64,000 nucleotides of DNA, taken from positions 288,501 through 352,500 of the forward strand of contig CAUYUJ010002692.1 in assembly GCA_963575745.1 (NCBI GenBank). The letters run 5' to 3'. The DNA comes from Prorocentrum cordatum. Lineage: Eukaryota; Sar; Dinophyceae; Prorocentrales; Prorocentraceae. Shown piece after piece: positions 9,471 to 20,005 of this stretch. The notes under the pieces were generated by a model. The model searched no databases and was not told the DNA's origin. It saw only the letters and a list, made by a program, of their open reading frames with translations. Within the stretch, counting starts at the first letter, position 1. Each line of letters starts with the position of its first letter. Both the position numbers and the translations under genes were made by a program.

Positions 9471-10600
9471 GGAGTCCCACGGAGACCACCAGGTACCTCC
9501 GATGTCCCACGGGGGACACCGGGTAACTCCGATGTCCCACGGGCCGATGTCCCACGGGGACCTCTGGGCAACTCCGATGTCCCACGGGGGACACCGGGTA
9601 GCTCCGATGTCCCACGGGCCGATGTCCCACGGGGACCACCGGATAACTCCGATGTCCCACGGGGGACACCGGGTAACTCCGATGTCCCACGGGCCGATGT
9701 CCCACGGGGACCACCGGGTAACTCCGATGTCCCACGGGGGACCACCGGGTAACTCATGCCCAGACCCCCCCCTGCAAGGTCGAATTACACGATGTCCCCC
9801 GGGAGACTCCAGGTAACTCCGATGTCCCACGGGCCGATGTCCCACGGGGACCACCGGGTAACTCCGATGTCCCACGGGGGACACCGGGTAACTCCGATGT
9901 CCCACGGGCCGATGTCCCACGGGGACCACCGGGTAACTCCGACGTCCCACGGGGGACACCGGGTAACTCCGATGTCCCACGGGCCGATGTCCCACGGGGA
10001 CCACTGGGTAACTCCGATGTCCCCCGGGAGACTCCGGGTAACTCCGATGTCCCACGGGCCGATGTCCCACGGGGGACACCGGGTAACTCCGATGTCCCGC
10101 GGGGGACACCGGGTAACTCCGATGTTCCACGGGGGGGCACCGGGTAACCATGCCCAGACCCCCCCTGCAAGGTCGAGTTACCCGATGTCCCCCGGGGGAC
10201 ACCGGGTAACTCCGATGTCCCACGGGCCGATGTCCCAAGGGGACCACCGGGTGACTCCGATGTCCCATGGGGGTCCACCAGTTTACCGAATAATGCCGAA
10301 TGCGCCCCTTGCAAGGTCGATTTACCCGACGCCCCTCGGGAGACACCGGGTAAGTGGGGGGCGTGGAGCGCACCCCCGCTGACCCGACGTCCCCCAAGGG
10401 ACACCGGGTAACTCATGCCCGACACCCCCCCGTGCAAGGTCGAGTTACCCGATGCCCCCCCCTCACCACCGGGTAGCCCGTGCCTAACACCCCCCCCTGC
10501 AAGGTCGAGTTACCCGATGTCCCCCGGGGGACACCGGGTAAGTGCGGGGCGTGGAGCGCACCCCCCAATTACCCGATGCTCCCAAGGGGGGGCGCCAAGT
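9471..10600. repeat. 75-bp higher-order satellite (GATGTCCCACGGG family)
   Basis: Alternating about 30-base (GTAACTCCGATGTCCCACGG plus GGGACACCG) and about 45-base units make a 75-bp period, clear at 9537, 9612 and 9687. A second module, CCCCCCTGCAAGGTCGA(G/A)TTAC, interrupts the array near 9765, 10157, 10300, 10430 and 10492. A 75-base unit is 25 codons, so long frames open on both strands with a repeated GHRSYPVSPVGHRPV-type peptide. I do not regard them as genes. Confidence 0.92.
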
Positions 10601-10753
10601 AACTCATGCCCGTCGTCGTCGTCGTCGTCGCCGGTCGTTGGTCGTGGGCCGGAAAAACTCGAGGCTTCGGATCCGTTTTGGGGCCCCCCCGGGCCCCGAG
10701 GGCTCCAAAACCCTGGGGAAAAGCAGCAGCAAAACTTACCACTCCAGGTCGAG

Positions 10754-10790
<37 letters not shown>

Positions 10791-10998
10791 GGCCGTCGCC
10801 GTCGTCTGCGGGTCGAGAGCTCCGGGATGGGGCCGAAAGCTCCGGGTTGGGGTCGGGAACTCCTGGACGGGGTCGAGAGCTCTGGGGTCAAAGCAGGGGC
10901 CGGGAAATTTTGTCCAAGTGTCGCTGCCTGGTCCTGCAGGGGCTGGGTAAGGGTGCGTTCACACCTCCTCCTCGTCGTCGTCGTCGCCGAGGAGGAGG
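10601..10998. repeat. (GTC)n runs and a short GAGCTC tandem
   Basis: GTC runs (10608-10630, 10755-10800), then three imperfect copies of GGTCGAGAGCTC / GGTCGGGAACTC (10805-10890) and a CTCCTCGTC run (10965-10998). No gene. Confidence 0.75.
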
Positions 10999-11480
10999 AG
11001 GAGGGCCCCAGGAGTTTTGCACCAGCGGCCGCTGGGTTGGTACATAATTCCTGGGGCCTTCTTGGGGCCCTCTTGGAGCCTTCTCGGGGCCCTCTTGGGG
11101 CCTGCTTAGGGCCAACCAGGGGCCCGAGAGGGCTCCGAGAAGGCCCCCAGAGGGCCCCAAGAGGGTTCAGGAGTTATGTACCAGCGGCCGCTGGGTTGGT
11201 ACATAGTTCCCGGGGCCTTCTTGGGGCCCTCTTGGAACCCTCTTGGGGCCCTCTTGGGGCCCTCTTGGGGCCCTCTTAGGGCCCTCTTGGAGCCATCTCA
11301 TGGGCCAACCAGGGGCCCGAGAGGGCTCCAAGAGGGCCCTCAGAGGGCCCCAAGAGGGTCCCAGGAGTTATGTACCAGAGGCCGCTGGGTTGGTACATAA
11401 CTCCTGGGGCCTTCTTGGGGCCCTCTTGGAGCCTTCTTGGGGCCCTCTTGGGGCCCTCTTAGGGCCCTCTGGGGGACATC
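10999..11480. repeat. 127-bp-type satellite, second block
   Basis: Palindrome cores at 11025-11032 and 11184-11191, plus a mutated core (GAGGCCGC) at 11378-11385, embedded in the same CTCTTGGGGCC / CCAAGAGGGCC words. Spacing has drifted to 159 and 194 bases by expansion of the short internal repeats. Confidence 0.88.
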
Positions 11481-11483
11481 TTA

Positions 11484-11600
11484 TGGACGGCGACGACAAC
11501 GACAACGACGACGATGACGACGACGACGACGACGACGACGACAACGACGACGACGACAACGACGACCACGACGACGGTGGCGACGACGATGACGACGACC

Positions 11601-11648
<48 letters not shown>

Positions 11649-11692
11649 TCGACCACGACGACGACGACCACGACGACGACGCGTCCGAAATC
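11484..11692. repeat. (GAC)n / (ACG)n microsatellite
   Basis: About 200 bases of GAC trinucleotides with occasional AAC and GTC variants. It translates to poly-Asp, poly-Thr or poly-Val depending on frame, none supported as protein. Confidence 0.95.
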
Positions 11693-11772
11693 AGCCGATA
11701 AAGCGACCCAACAGTGAAACCGACAAAGTGTCCTTCTTTTGACCGCAGCGGTTCCGAGACAGCCTGCAGGGC

Positions 11773-12336
11773 AGCGGCTCCGAGAAGCCTGCAGCTCAGC
11801 GCGGGTTCGTCTGCGGACGCCTCTGCCCCCCCCCAAACAACAAATCAGCCCGAGGCCCCCGGTGACTTTTTTCGGCCGGGCCCGCCCTTTGAAGGCCCCA
11901 CGGCCAGCTCTTGGGTCGAGGAAGAAGAGGAGCAGGCGGACGAGGACGTTGATCAAGACGAAAACGAGGAGAAGAAGGAGCAGGAGGACGAGGAGGTTGA
12001 GCAGGGGGACAAGGACGAAATGCGAGGCCTTAAGCGGCTCCGAAAACCCTGCAGCTCAGCGCGGTCTGGTCTCGGAGCCGCTTCGGGCCTTTCATTCCGT
12101 CCTTGACCCTTGCTCAACCTCCTCTTCCTCCTGCTCCTCCTGCTCCTCTGGTTCCTCTTGATCACCTCCTCGTCCTCCTGCCCCTCATCCTCCTCGACCC
12201 AAAAGCTGGCCGTGGGGCCTTGAGAGGGCGGCCCCACAAAAAAATCACCGGGCCTCGGGGTGATATGTTTTTCCTGGGGGGGGCAAAGGCGTCCGCAGAC
12301 GAGCCCGCGCTGAGCTGCAGGCTTCTCGGAGCCGCT
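11773..12336. repeat. 564-bp palindrome (two ~270-base arms)
   Basis: Starting at AGCGGCTCCGAGAAGCCTGC (11773), the sequence matches the reverse complement of the stretch ending at 12336, inwards through the C-run (about 11826 / 12283), GGCCCCACGGCCAGCT (about 11890 / 12215), GTCGAGGA and the GAGGAGGTTGAGCA block (about 11990 / 12115). The unpaired centre is about 28 bases (12044-12071). Hand alignment shows scattered mismatches and small indels. This resembles a fold-back element or an inverted duplication. I see no transposase. Confidence 0.85.
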
Positions 12337-12697
12337 TCGGGCCTCTGATTCCGTCCTTTCCTCTTGCTCTTCCTCTTGGACTGTTTCCTCACCCTTTGGG
12401 GCCCTTTTGGGGCCATCTTGAAGTCAGCTTGGGCCGTCTTGGGACCATCTTGTGGACATCTTGGGCCGTCGGACAGCCGAAAAAGAAAACGCGCCCAACT
12501 TATTCAACAATTAAAGGGGATACAACCATTTGGGCATTTCGGGCTCTCCTGGAGGTCCTCTTGAAGACTTCCTAGACTGTCTAGGAGGCCCCTTGGATCC
12601 CCTTGGGGCCCTCTGGGGCTGTCTTGGGCCATCCTTGGGCTATGTCGAATCGTATCGTTGCCATCTTGGACGTTTTGGAGCCGTCTTGAAGGCCATC
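12337..12697. repeat. CTTGGGGCC / CATCTTGG degenerate repeats
   Basis: Short words of the CTTGGNNNNTCTTGG type leading into arm B. No gene. Confidence 0.7.
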
Positions 12698-13995
12698 GTG
12701 GGCGCCTTGGAGTTCTCGTGGGCCGTTTTGGAGGCGCCTTGTGGGCCTCTTGGACCGTCTGGAGGCCGTCATGGGGCCGTCTTGGAGGCCTCTTGGGCGC
12801 TCTTGGGGCCATCTTGGGAGGCTCTTGGGCGGCATTGGGCCGTCGGCGGGCCGAAAACGTCAAAATCCGTCAAGAGCCCACGGGAAATCAGCTGTCTTTG
12901 CCTCTTCGGGCCTTCCTGCAGGTCCCCTTGAAAGCTTCTTGGACTGCATTAAAAGCCTCTTGGGGGCCTTTGGAGCCGTCCTGGGCCATCTTGGGGCCAT
13001 CTTGGAACGCCTCGGGTGCATCTTGGGCCGTCTTGGAGACATATTGGGGCCGTCTTGGGCTCTCTTGGGGCAATCCTGGCCGCCTTGGAGGCATCTTGGT
13101 GACCATCTTGGGCCATCTGGGCCGTCTTGGTGGCGCTGTGGGCCACGCCTTCTGGTCCTTCCGAGGGGCAGGCGGTCCGGGCCGAAGGCCACTGGGAAGG
13201 GTTTGAAAATAACAAGAGCAGCATAATGTCTGGCACGCCGTCCGCCCCTGTAACAAGCACAGGGGGCGGCGGATCCAAGACGCCTACGGCGAATCACCGC
13301 CGCCCCCAGCCTTTTTGAGAAGCGCCTGTGGCCAAACGTTGGGCCCCAGCTTGGCCAAGCTATCTGATTATGGATTCCCCCAGCCGGGATCAGGAAAGGG
13401 AGGAGGAGGAGGGGGAGGAGGAGGAGGAGGAGGAGGAGGCCTCTTGGGAGCCTTCTGGGGCACTCTTGTGGGGCCTCCTGGGGGCTTCCCGGGGGCCTCT
13501 TGGAAGCCTCTTGGGGGCCTCCTTAGGCCTCTTGGGGGCCTTGGGGGCGTCTTGGGGGCCTCTCCTTGGCCGTCTTAAAGCGTTCCTGGCCCGTCTGACG
13601 GGTCTGACGTCGTCGGAAGCCGTCTTGGGGGCCTCTCTGAACCGATGTGGGGTCCTCTTGAGGCGCTTCAGGGCCGTCTTGGAGGCCATCTTGGGCGTCT
13701 TAGAGGCCTCTTGGGGCCGTCTATGGGGCCTCCTGGGCCGTCATGGGGCCATCTTGGAAGCCTCCTGGGCGCACTGGGGGCGAGGAGGAGGAGGAGGAGG
13801 AGGAAGAGGAAGAAAAGGACTGGGAAAAGCAGGCGAAGAGGGAGTACGAAGAGAAACAGGGAGGAGGACCAGGAGAAGGAGGCAGGGGGGTAGGAGCGAG
13901 GAGACACAGTCGGACAACGAGAGACAAAGTCGGAGCAACCCCCAACCCCCAGAGTCTTGGGGCGCCCCAGAGTCTGAACAACACCTTTTTCAGAT
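12698..13995. repeat. Right arm (B) of the 1-kb inverted repeat
   Basis: Matches the reverse complement of 867-1906 end to end. It differs mainly by about 278 extra bases at 13011-13288 and by shorter TCC/GGA runs. The GPSW/GALLGPSW-type frames on this strand and their complements come from the CTTGG repeat period. Confidence 0.85.
13011..13288. repeat. Arm-B-specific segment absent from arm A
   Basis: Arm A passes directly from the CTTGGAACGCC word to GGCGAATCACCG. Arm B carries about 278 bases between them: more CTTGG repeats, then a less repetitive stretch (TTTGAAAATAACAAGAGCAG near 13202). It is either an insertion in B or a deletion in A. Confidence 0.7.
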
Positions 13996-15210
13996 GCATC
14001 GGAACGCACCAGAACATCTGAATACGGGAATCGCATCGGATCGGAACACACCGAACCGACATCGATTGGGAAGAAGTGGACCCTGCAAGGAGAAGGGGAG
14101 GGCCCCTTCCCGAGAAGAGCGCCCCCGGCACGGTGAGGCCCAGGTCCGTGCGGGAGCGAGGCGAGAGCCTCTCCTCTGATCCAAGATCTGCTCGCTCACG
14201 GAACGCGACGCCCACTCATCCCCAGCGACGCACGCACCACGGCAACTGCAGACACATCGAGCACCACGAAAGCATCCGTCAGAGACGGTAAAACGCCCAC
14301 GCACACATTCGGTATGAGGCAAGGAAGCACCGCGAACGCCGCGCGGCCGCAAAAGTGACGGCATCAGGAACCCACCATGGGAGAGGTCGAATGCGCGGCG
14401 CGGCGTCAGCCTCGCAGAAGACGATGAGGATGAACCCTTTGCACCAGGAGGTGCGGAAGCGCCGCAACATCAGCACAAGTAACGATACAACAACTGGCTG
14501 GCCGCCTATGAGCCAGAGCGGCGTCGGCAGCACAGGGCGCGGGGAAGTAATCAGGAGAGGACCGTCGCGCGGGGCGAGCTCCGTCCCACAAAATCGCGCT
14601 GCGCGGGGCAAGCTCCGTTCCACAAGATCGCGCTGCGTGGGGCAAGCTCCGTCCACATGTTGTTCGACTAGAGAGACTGAGAGGCGTTCAGGGTCGGCAC
14701 CCATGAACGTCTAGATAGGTAGAAGACAAGGAGGAGTAGCAGCAGGAAGGATGAGGAAGGGAAGGGAAGGAGTAGGGATAAAGAGGAGGATCTGCCGAAC
14801 CTCGTTGCCGGGAGTGGAAAGGCGTGTGAGATCAGCGGTCCCCCTCCCCCCGTTGCCCCGCTTTCTGGGACCAAAATTTCATTAGACCATGAGAGGGAGG
14901 GGGGGCGGGGGGGCGAAAGGGCAAGAACAACCAGCATCGAATTGGCAAATCGGATCGAATCGACATGTGCATCAGATCGGGCCGCATCGGCACAGAGTCG
15001 GAATCGGATCGGATCGGCTGCGCCAGGATGCACAACAGCGCCGTGCAAGCAGCAGATCGCATCGGATCGTCGGAACATCGGAATGGAGTCGGATCGGGCT
15101 GGCCGAGAGCGATATCGAATCGTTTCGATCGAATCGAAGTGGGCCCTGGCAAGGAGGGAGGGCGCCTCTGCATGAAGTCCCCGAGCCACCCCCAGGCGCC
15201 TCCATGATGC
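13996..15210. repeat. ATCGG-rich dispersed repeats and a 37-bp tandem; no gene
   Basis: ATCGGATCGGAA words at 14020-14065 and 14940-15130. About three tandem copies of a 37-base unit (GCGCGGGGCAAGCTCCGT plus CCACAAGATCGCGCT) lie at 14564-14660. Purine runs occupy 14740-14810 and 14890-14920. No exon supported. Confidence 0.65.
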
Positions 15211-15400
15211 CAAAAATTGTTCAAGGAGGTGGCAGAACGTCTCCGACGCGCCCAAGAAGGCACAACGGTACGCAAGACAGCATCAAGCAGCCCAAGAGAA
15301 TCCCCAAGACGCCCCCCGAAAAGAGCCCCAAGAGATCCCTCAAGATGACGGCTCGAAGACGAGAGAACGGCTTTTGAGCCCAAAAATGTCCTTGTGTCAG
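15211..15400. repeat. CCAAGA-type degenerate repeat
   Basis: CCCAAGAGAATCCCCAAGACGCC words, the same family as 19380-20000 and 22660-23110. Confidence 0.7.
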
Positions 15401-16700
15401 TGTCCTGCCCGCGTTCCCGGTCACAGCGTGGCCGCATTGGCGCACCCCCCTGACCCGAGTGGCGCTAGAAGGGACTACAGCAGAGACAGACGGGGACGCA
15501 GGCGGCGCGCGGGAGCACACTGAGCCATAAGGACAGCAGCCACGCGCCGCCACATCGATGCCCCGCCCTCTCGGCGGCCCTGCCACCCTCCGCACTCACA
15601 GAAGGACACCACAGCAGCAGCGAGCAGCACCAGAGGCGCCACAGCTCTGAGAAACCAGCAAGGGTCGGACACTCAACCGGCGCGCGGCCTCCCAGCGCAG
15701 CCCTCCGCACCGCAGGCCTCACTCCACGAAGCTCGCTGGAGGCACGGTCCGCGAGGGCACAGAGAAGGCGGAACAGCGCTGGACCGGGCCGGAGCGAACA
15801 CCTTGGCGGAAGGATTGCCTTGGCGAACACCTTCGCGACAGTAGCCGAGGTCCGCAGGAGCGCGCGCGGGCTCGCCGTACGAGCTGCCCGAGCCCTCGGC
15901 GGGGCGACCTGCGCAAGCGCCCCCCGGCCTCCCGCGCAAGGCGCGCGTCAACGGGGACGCCCTGGTCGGCAGCCAAGCGCTCGAACCTGGCGGGCCGCCA
16001 GCCGCGGCACCTGCGGGCCACCCTCGTCCGCGGAGCGACGAAGGAGAGGAGGGCCTTGCGTGAGGAGGCATCGCGACGTTCTTACGCGGTGGCCGAGACG
16101 CGGGCCGCTGCGCACGGCACGCCGCGCGCGAGCAGTTCGCGCGCCGACGTCGGTGAAAACGACCCTTCTTTCAAGGAAGCCAAAAGGCACCGATACCGCT
16201 ACTCCCCGGACCTTTCCTGGGTTGCGTTCTGGTCGAGAACTTCGAGGCGAGTCCAGCGGTGGCGACGAGGGCCCCCCAGGAGGCCCAGAGAGGGGAGGGG
16301 AAAACGAGGCAAGGGTAGCGGTATGGGCACCTTCCTTGTCCTCCTCTGGATGCTTGTCGCGTCGCTCTTCTGGCGGCGCCCTCGCAGACTGCCCCTCGCT
16401 CTCGCGGGTTGCCGCTGCCCGCCGCGCCCTGCCGACGGCGCCCGCACGGTGCACCCGCTCGGCGGTGGCCTGCGTCTCCAGGGGCGGCCCCGGGCCTTCC
16501 GCCCCGGCCCTGCGCGCCCCCGCCGGCGGCGCTCGGGCGCGCAAGCTGGATGGTTGCGTTCAAGGGTCCATGATCGAACACCGAACACCTCTGGCAGAAG
16601 GCGGACCAGCAGAGGGGAAGAAGAGGAAAAGAGGAGGCGTAGGAGGAGAAGAAATCCCAGGGAGCCTGGGCCGCCGTGCGCCCGTCTGTGGAAGTGTGGA
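15401..16700. other. G+C-rich stretch, no supported gene
   Basis: Long frames exist on both strands because stop codons are rare at this composition, but none shows a recognisable domain, consistent splice signals or plausible residue use. Arg/Gly/Ala/Pro dominate all of them. Confidence 0.5.
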
Positions 16701-16704
16701 AGAA

Positions 16705-16792
16705 GCAGTTGGCATGGTTCGCGCCAACTTCGCCGTCCTCGTTGGTGTAAGTTGGCGCGTAAGTGTCGCAGTCGCCGAAGCCGATGTCCCAG
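16705..16792 (-). CDS. Second Cys-rich (W-D-x-G-F-G-x-C) exon
   Basis: After a minus-strand acceptor (GGCGGGCAG) the frame reads WDIGFGDCDTYAPTYTNEDG, then a Gly/Asn/His stretch ending in Cys near 16705. The pattern is the same as in the exon at 590-716 (TWDAGYGGCATY). The two exons are 16 kb apart and may be unrelated fragments of one dispersed domain family. No further exon is recognisable downstream. Function unknown; probably extracellular by its Cys pattern. Confidence 0.4.
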
Positions 16793-16979
16793 CTGCCCGC
16801 CTCACCAGCGCAAGTGACATGCACAGCCGCCGGCCCCCCTAGAGGCCGCAAGGCTGCGAAGCTGAAGGCTTCGATGAGGGATAGGGCGGAAGATCGTCCG
16901 TCATACGCGCTACCTACAATCAACTGCGTGCGCCTGGACGAAAAACTCCGTGCGCCTCCAATCAAGCGGATGGCGGTTC

Positions 16980-17140
16980 TTGCCTTTTTCTCTGCCTCGT
17001 CCTCCTCCTCCTCCTCCTCCTCCTCCTCCCCCCTCCTCTTCCTCCTCTGCCTCCCCTTCCCACTTCCCCCTACCCCTACCCCTCCCCCTCTTCCTCCTCC
17101 TCCTCCTCCTCCTCCTCCTCCGTGTTATCCGCCTCCTCTT
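16980..17140. repeat. (TCC)n / CCTCC pyrimidine tract
   Basis: CTCCTCCTCC runs with CCCCTACCCCTACC interruptions. Confidence 0.85.
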
Positions 17141-17511
17141 CCTAATCTGATTATCATTATGAGTATTGATGTTATGAGTAGCCTTATCATTATTAGTTAT
17201 AGTATGCTGCGTATGATGAATAGTATTATCATTGGTATTGGTCTAAGTAGCGCTCTTAATACGCATATCAGTATTACTCTTATTCTGAATAGTCTTAATA
17301 CTATGGGTATGCATCTTCTTGTGTTACGATTCTTGTAATTCAATATTCATCTTAGCATTGTTAGAAATCGTATTAGCGGAAGTCGTATGTTTATACGAAG
17401 TTCCGCTAAGTAGTAATATCATTCGTCGTCTTTATAGTATTCGGAATGTTCCTTTTGCTTGTTAGTACCAGCATGAGTAATCGTGATATGAATATGACTA
17501 GCGACAGTAGT
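17141..17511. other. AT-richer island with inverted repeat
   Basis: An unusually AT-rich stretch for this window (TATTATGAGTATTGATG-type words). It contains the near-perfect inverted repeat TTAGCGGAAGTCGTATG ... CATACGAAGTTCCGCTAA at about 17371-17412 with a short loop. No gene. Confidence 0.55.
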
Positions 17512-17530
17512 ATGATTACTACTACTACTC

Positions 17531-17579
<49 letters not shown>

Positions 17580-17625
17580 GACTACTACGACTACTACGAC
17601 TACTACGACTACTACGACTACTACG

Positions 17626-17662
<37 letters not shown>

Positions 17663-17699
17663 ACTACTACTTACTACTACTACGACTACTGCTACTACT

Positions 17700-17747
<48 letters not shown>

Positions 17748-17754
17748 ACTACTA

Positions 17755-17833
<79 letters not shown>

Positions 17834-17857
17834 GACTACTACTACTACTACTACGAC
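17512..17857. repeat. (ACT)n microsatellite, about 350 bp
   Basis: Nearly continuous ACT trinucleotides with ACG variants. Confidence 0.95.
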
Positions 17858-17929
17858 TAATAGTATTCGTTATACGACTGCTATCTTGAAATCCCTGATT
17901 CGTTTATTGGAAAGAGCGTGTTCTACCGC

Positions 17930-18135
17930 TGCTGGCGGAAAACCGGGGGGGGTCACTACCGGTTCGAACCCCTCCCCCCCCCCCCCTCCGGAAAACCGGG
18001 GGGGTCACTACCGGTTCGAACCCCTCCCCCCCCCCCCAGTTCATCATGAAAAGGGGGGGGGTCACTACCGGTTCGAACCCCCCCCCCTCGAAAGAAAATC
18101 ACTACCGGTTCGAACCCCCCCCCCCCCCTCGAAAA
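17930..18135. repeat. Tandem GGTTCGAACCC-bearing repeat with long C runs
   Basis: At least four units of GGTCACTACCGGTTCGAACC, each followed by a C run (copies near 17952, 18006, 18060 and 18097). GGTTCGAACCC differs at one base from the pol III B-box consensus GGTTCGANTCC, but no A box or tRNA fold accompanies it. Confidence 0.8.
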
Positions 18136-18164
18136 TCCCCCCCCCCCCTCGAAAATCGAGTGGG

Positions 18165-18465
18165 GGTGCGGACAGTGGTGGGGACGGTGTTGGCGGGGAC
18201 AGTGGCGAGGGGACAGCGGGACAGTGGTGGGGACAGTGGGACAGTGGGACAGTGGTGGGGACGGTAGTGGTGGGGACAGTGGTGGGGACAATGGTGGCAA
18301 CAGGGGGGACAGTGGACAGTGGTGGGGACGGTGGTGGTGGGGACAGTGGTGTGGGGACAGTGAGAATGAGGTGGAAACAGTGGGACAGTGGAGGGTACAA
18401 TGGTGGTGGGGACAGTGGTGAAGGCGGTGGCGAGGACGGCGGTGGGACAATGGGACAGAGGGGGA
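18165..18465. repeat. 12-bp minisatellite (GGGGACAGTGGT)n
   Basis: Imperfect GGGGACAGTGGT / GGGACAGTGG units with a purine bias. Confidence 0.9.
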
Positions 18466-18539
18466 TTTTCGGAGGGGGGGGGGGGGGGCGACCCCCGGGC
18501 TCCGGAGGAAAAGGTTGGCAATTTTCCACAGTAAAGCGG

Positions 18540-19335
18540 CGGTGGATCACGCTCTCTCTATTATTGTCATTACCAGTAGAGGTCGCATTCCTACTACGCT
18601 TACTTTGAATATTATTGATAATACGATGATATGCATTATGATTGATATCATTCGTCTTAGTACGAACCGTCGTCTTAGTTAGCAGCTTTCACCTAGCGGG
18701 CAAAAAACCCTGCACGTTTTCGGCCTCGCAAACGGTGAGAAGCACTGACCTAGCTTTCCTGTGCCACACCAAGGCTTAGCAACGCCTCCAGGCTAGGCAG
18801 GGCCAGCAAAACACAGAGGAGGCGGAGGAGGCGGAGGAGGAGGAGGAGGAGGAGGCGGAGCAGGAGGAGGAGGGAGGAGGAGGACGGGGGAGGCTGCCCC
18901 GTGTTTAGTCAGAATCGAAAATCGGTTTCGGCGGGTCGGCGTCGGCAGGGTGGGGGGCCAGCTGGTAGGGTCGGCAGGCGTGATCGGCAGGGCCGTGGTC
19001 GGTCGGGCGGCCTAGGGTCGGCAGGGTAGGTGGTCGGTTCGCATAACGCCAAGAATGCGTGGCCAGCGCTGAGGCTGGAGAAAGCAAAACCGCATGTACG
19101 CCCACTCGTTGGTTTTATTCCTTTTTCCTACCACCGTGTATTTTCCTTTTTATTGTCGCCCTGACACATCTGGGTGGAGGGACAATTGCAGATTCATCGC
19201 AATTCCTCATCTGACATGTTGCCACCAACCATCTAGCTGGCTGGCCGCTGCTGCACACTGGGCCTTCGTAGCCCACCAGTTAGTACCCTGCCAAACTTAA
19301 TCCCACCAGCCCTCTGGGCGCAAGTGGTCTAGGGC
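18540..19335. other. No gene; short repeats
   Basis: GGA-rich run at 18815-18895 and a loose GGTCGGCAGGG tandem at 18925-19040. The rest is unique-looking but has no supported exon. Confidence 0.55.
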
Positions 19336-19339
19336 GCTT

Positions 19340-20005
19340 CTTTTTCCAACTTTTGGCTCCAAGAAGGCATCAGAGAGCGCAAGATGGCCTCCAAGATGGC
19401 CCAATATAGCGGTCGATGGGTCAAGATAGTTGCCGACACACGTTCAAGAGGCCTCAAGACGGCCCCAAGACTGTCCCAAGTGTTGTCAGAGGCTTCTGAG
19501 GACCACCCCAAGAGGCCAATATCTTTCAAACACCCAAGGAACACCATTGGTTTGCCTTCTCGCTTTTTCGCTTCCGATGGGCTCTTCAGGCCTCAAGATG
19601 GCCCCAAGACAACCCAAGATAGGGGTCCAAAAGGGCCCCAAGGCGGCCCCGAGAGCGCCCAGGAGTGTTCCAAGAGCGGGCCAAAAAGGCCCCAGGACGA
19701 CACTTTTCGAGCATCCGACGGGGGGTCGGAATTATGGACCACCCTCTTTTTGAGCGAAGGGGCCCAAGACGGCCCCAAAGGCCCCTCAGGCATCCCAGAA
19801 GAGCTCCAAGAAGGCCCCCAGACCCCCCAGAAGAGCCCCAAGAGCGCCCCAAGAGAACCCCAGGAGGGCCCCAAGACGCCCCACAGGAGCCCCAAGAGGG
19901 CTCCAAGACGGCCCTGAGAGGACCTCAATGAGAGCACCAAGAAAGAGCTCCAGGAGGGCCCCAAGGCTCCAAGAGAACCCCAAGACAGCCCCAAGATGGC
20001 TCCTA
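19340..20005. repeat. CCAAGA(C/G)GGCCCC degenerate tandem
   Basis: Roughly decameric words CCCCAAGAGC / GGCCCCAAGACGG over 650 bases. Periodic reading frames on both strands are artefacts. Confidence 0.8.

Noticed and set aside
9258-10437. Long open frames on both strands with Gly/Pro/His/Ser repeats
   Set aside because: The 75-bp unit is divisible by three and stop-free, so every frame stays open. The peptides simply translate the satellite.
9471-10600. CRISPR array
   Set aside because: Units are contiguous, spacers are not unique, no cas genes are present and the genome is eukaryotic.
11459-11956. Poly-Val, poly-Asp and poly-Thr proteins
   Set aside because: Translation of the (GAC)n microsatellite.
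15820-16842. Arg/Gly-rich open frames over 15.8-16.8 kb
   Set aside because: Open on both strands because of composition, with no motif, no splice consistency and no plausible hydrophobic core.
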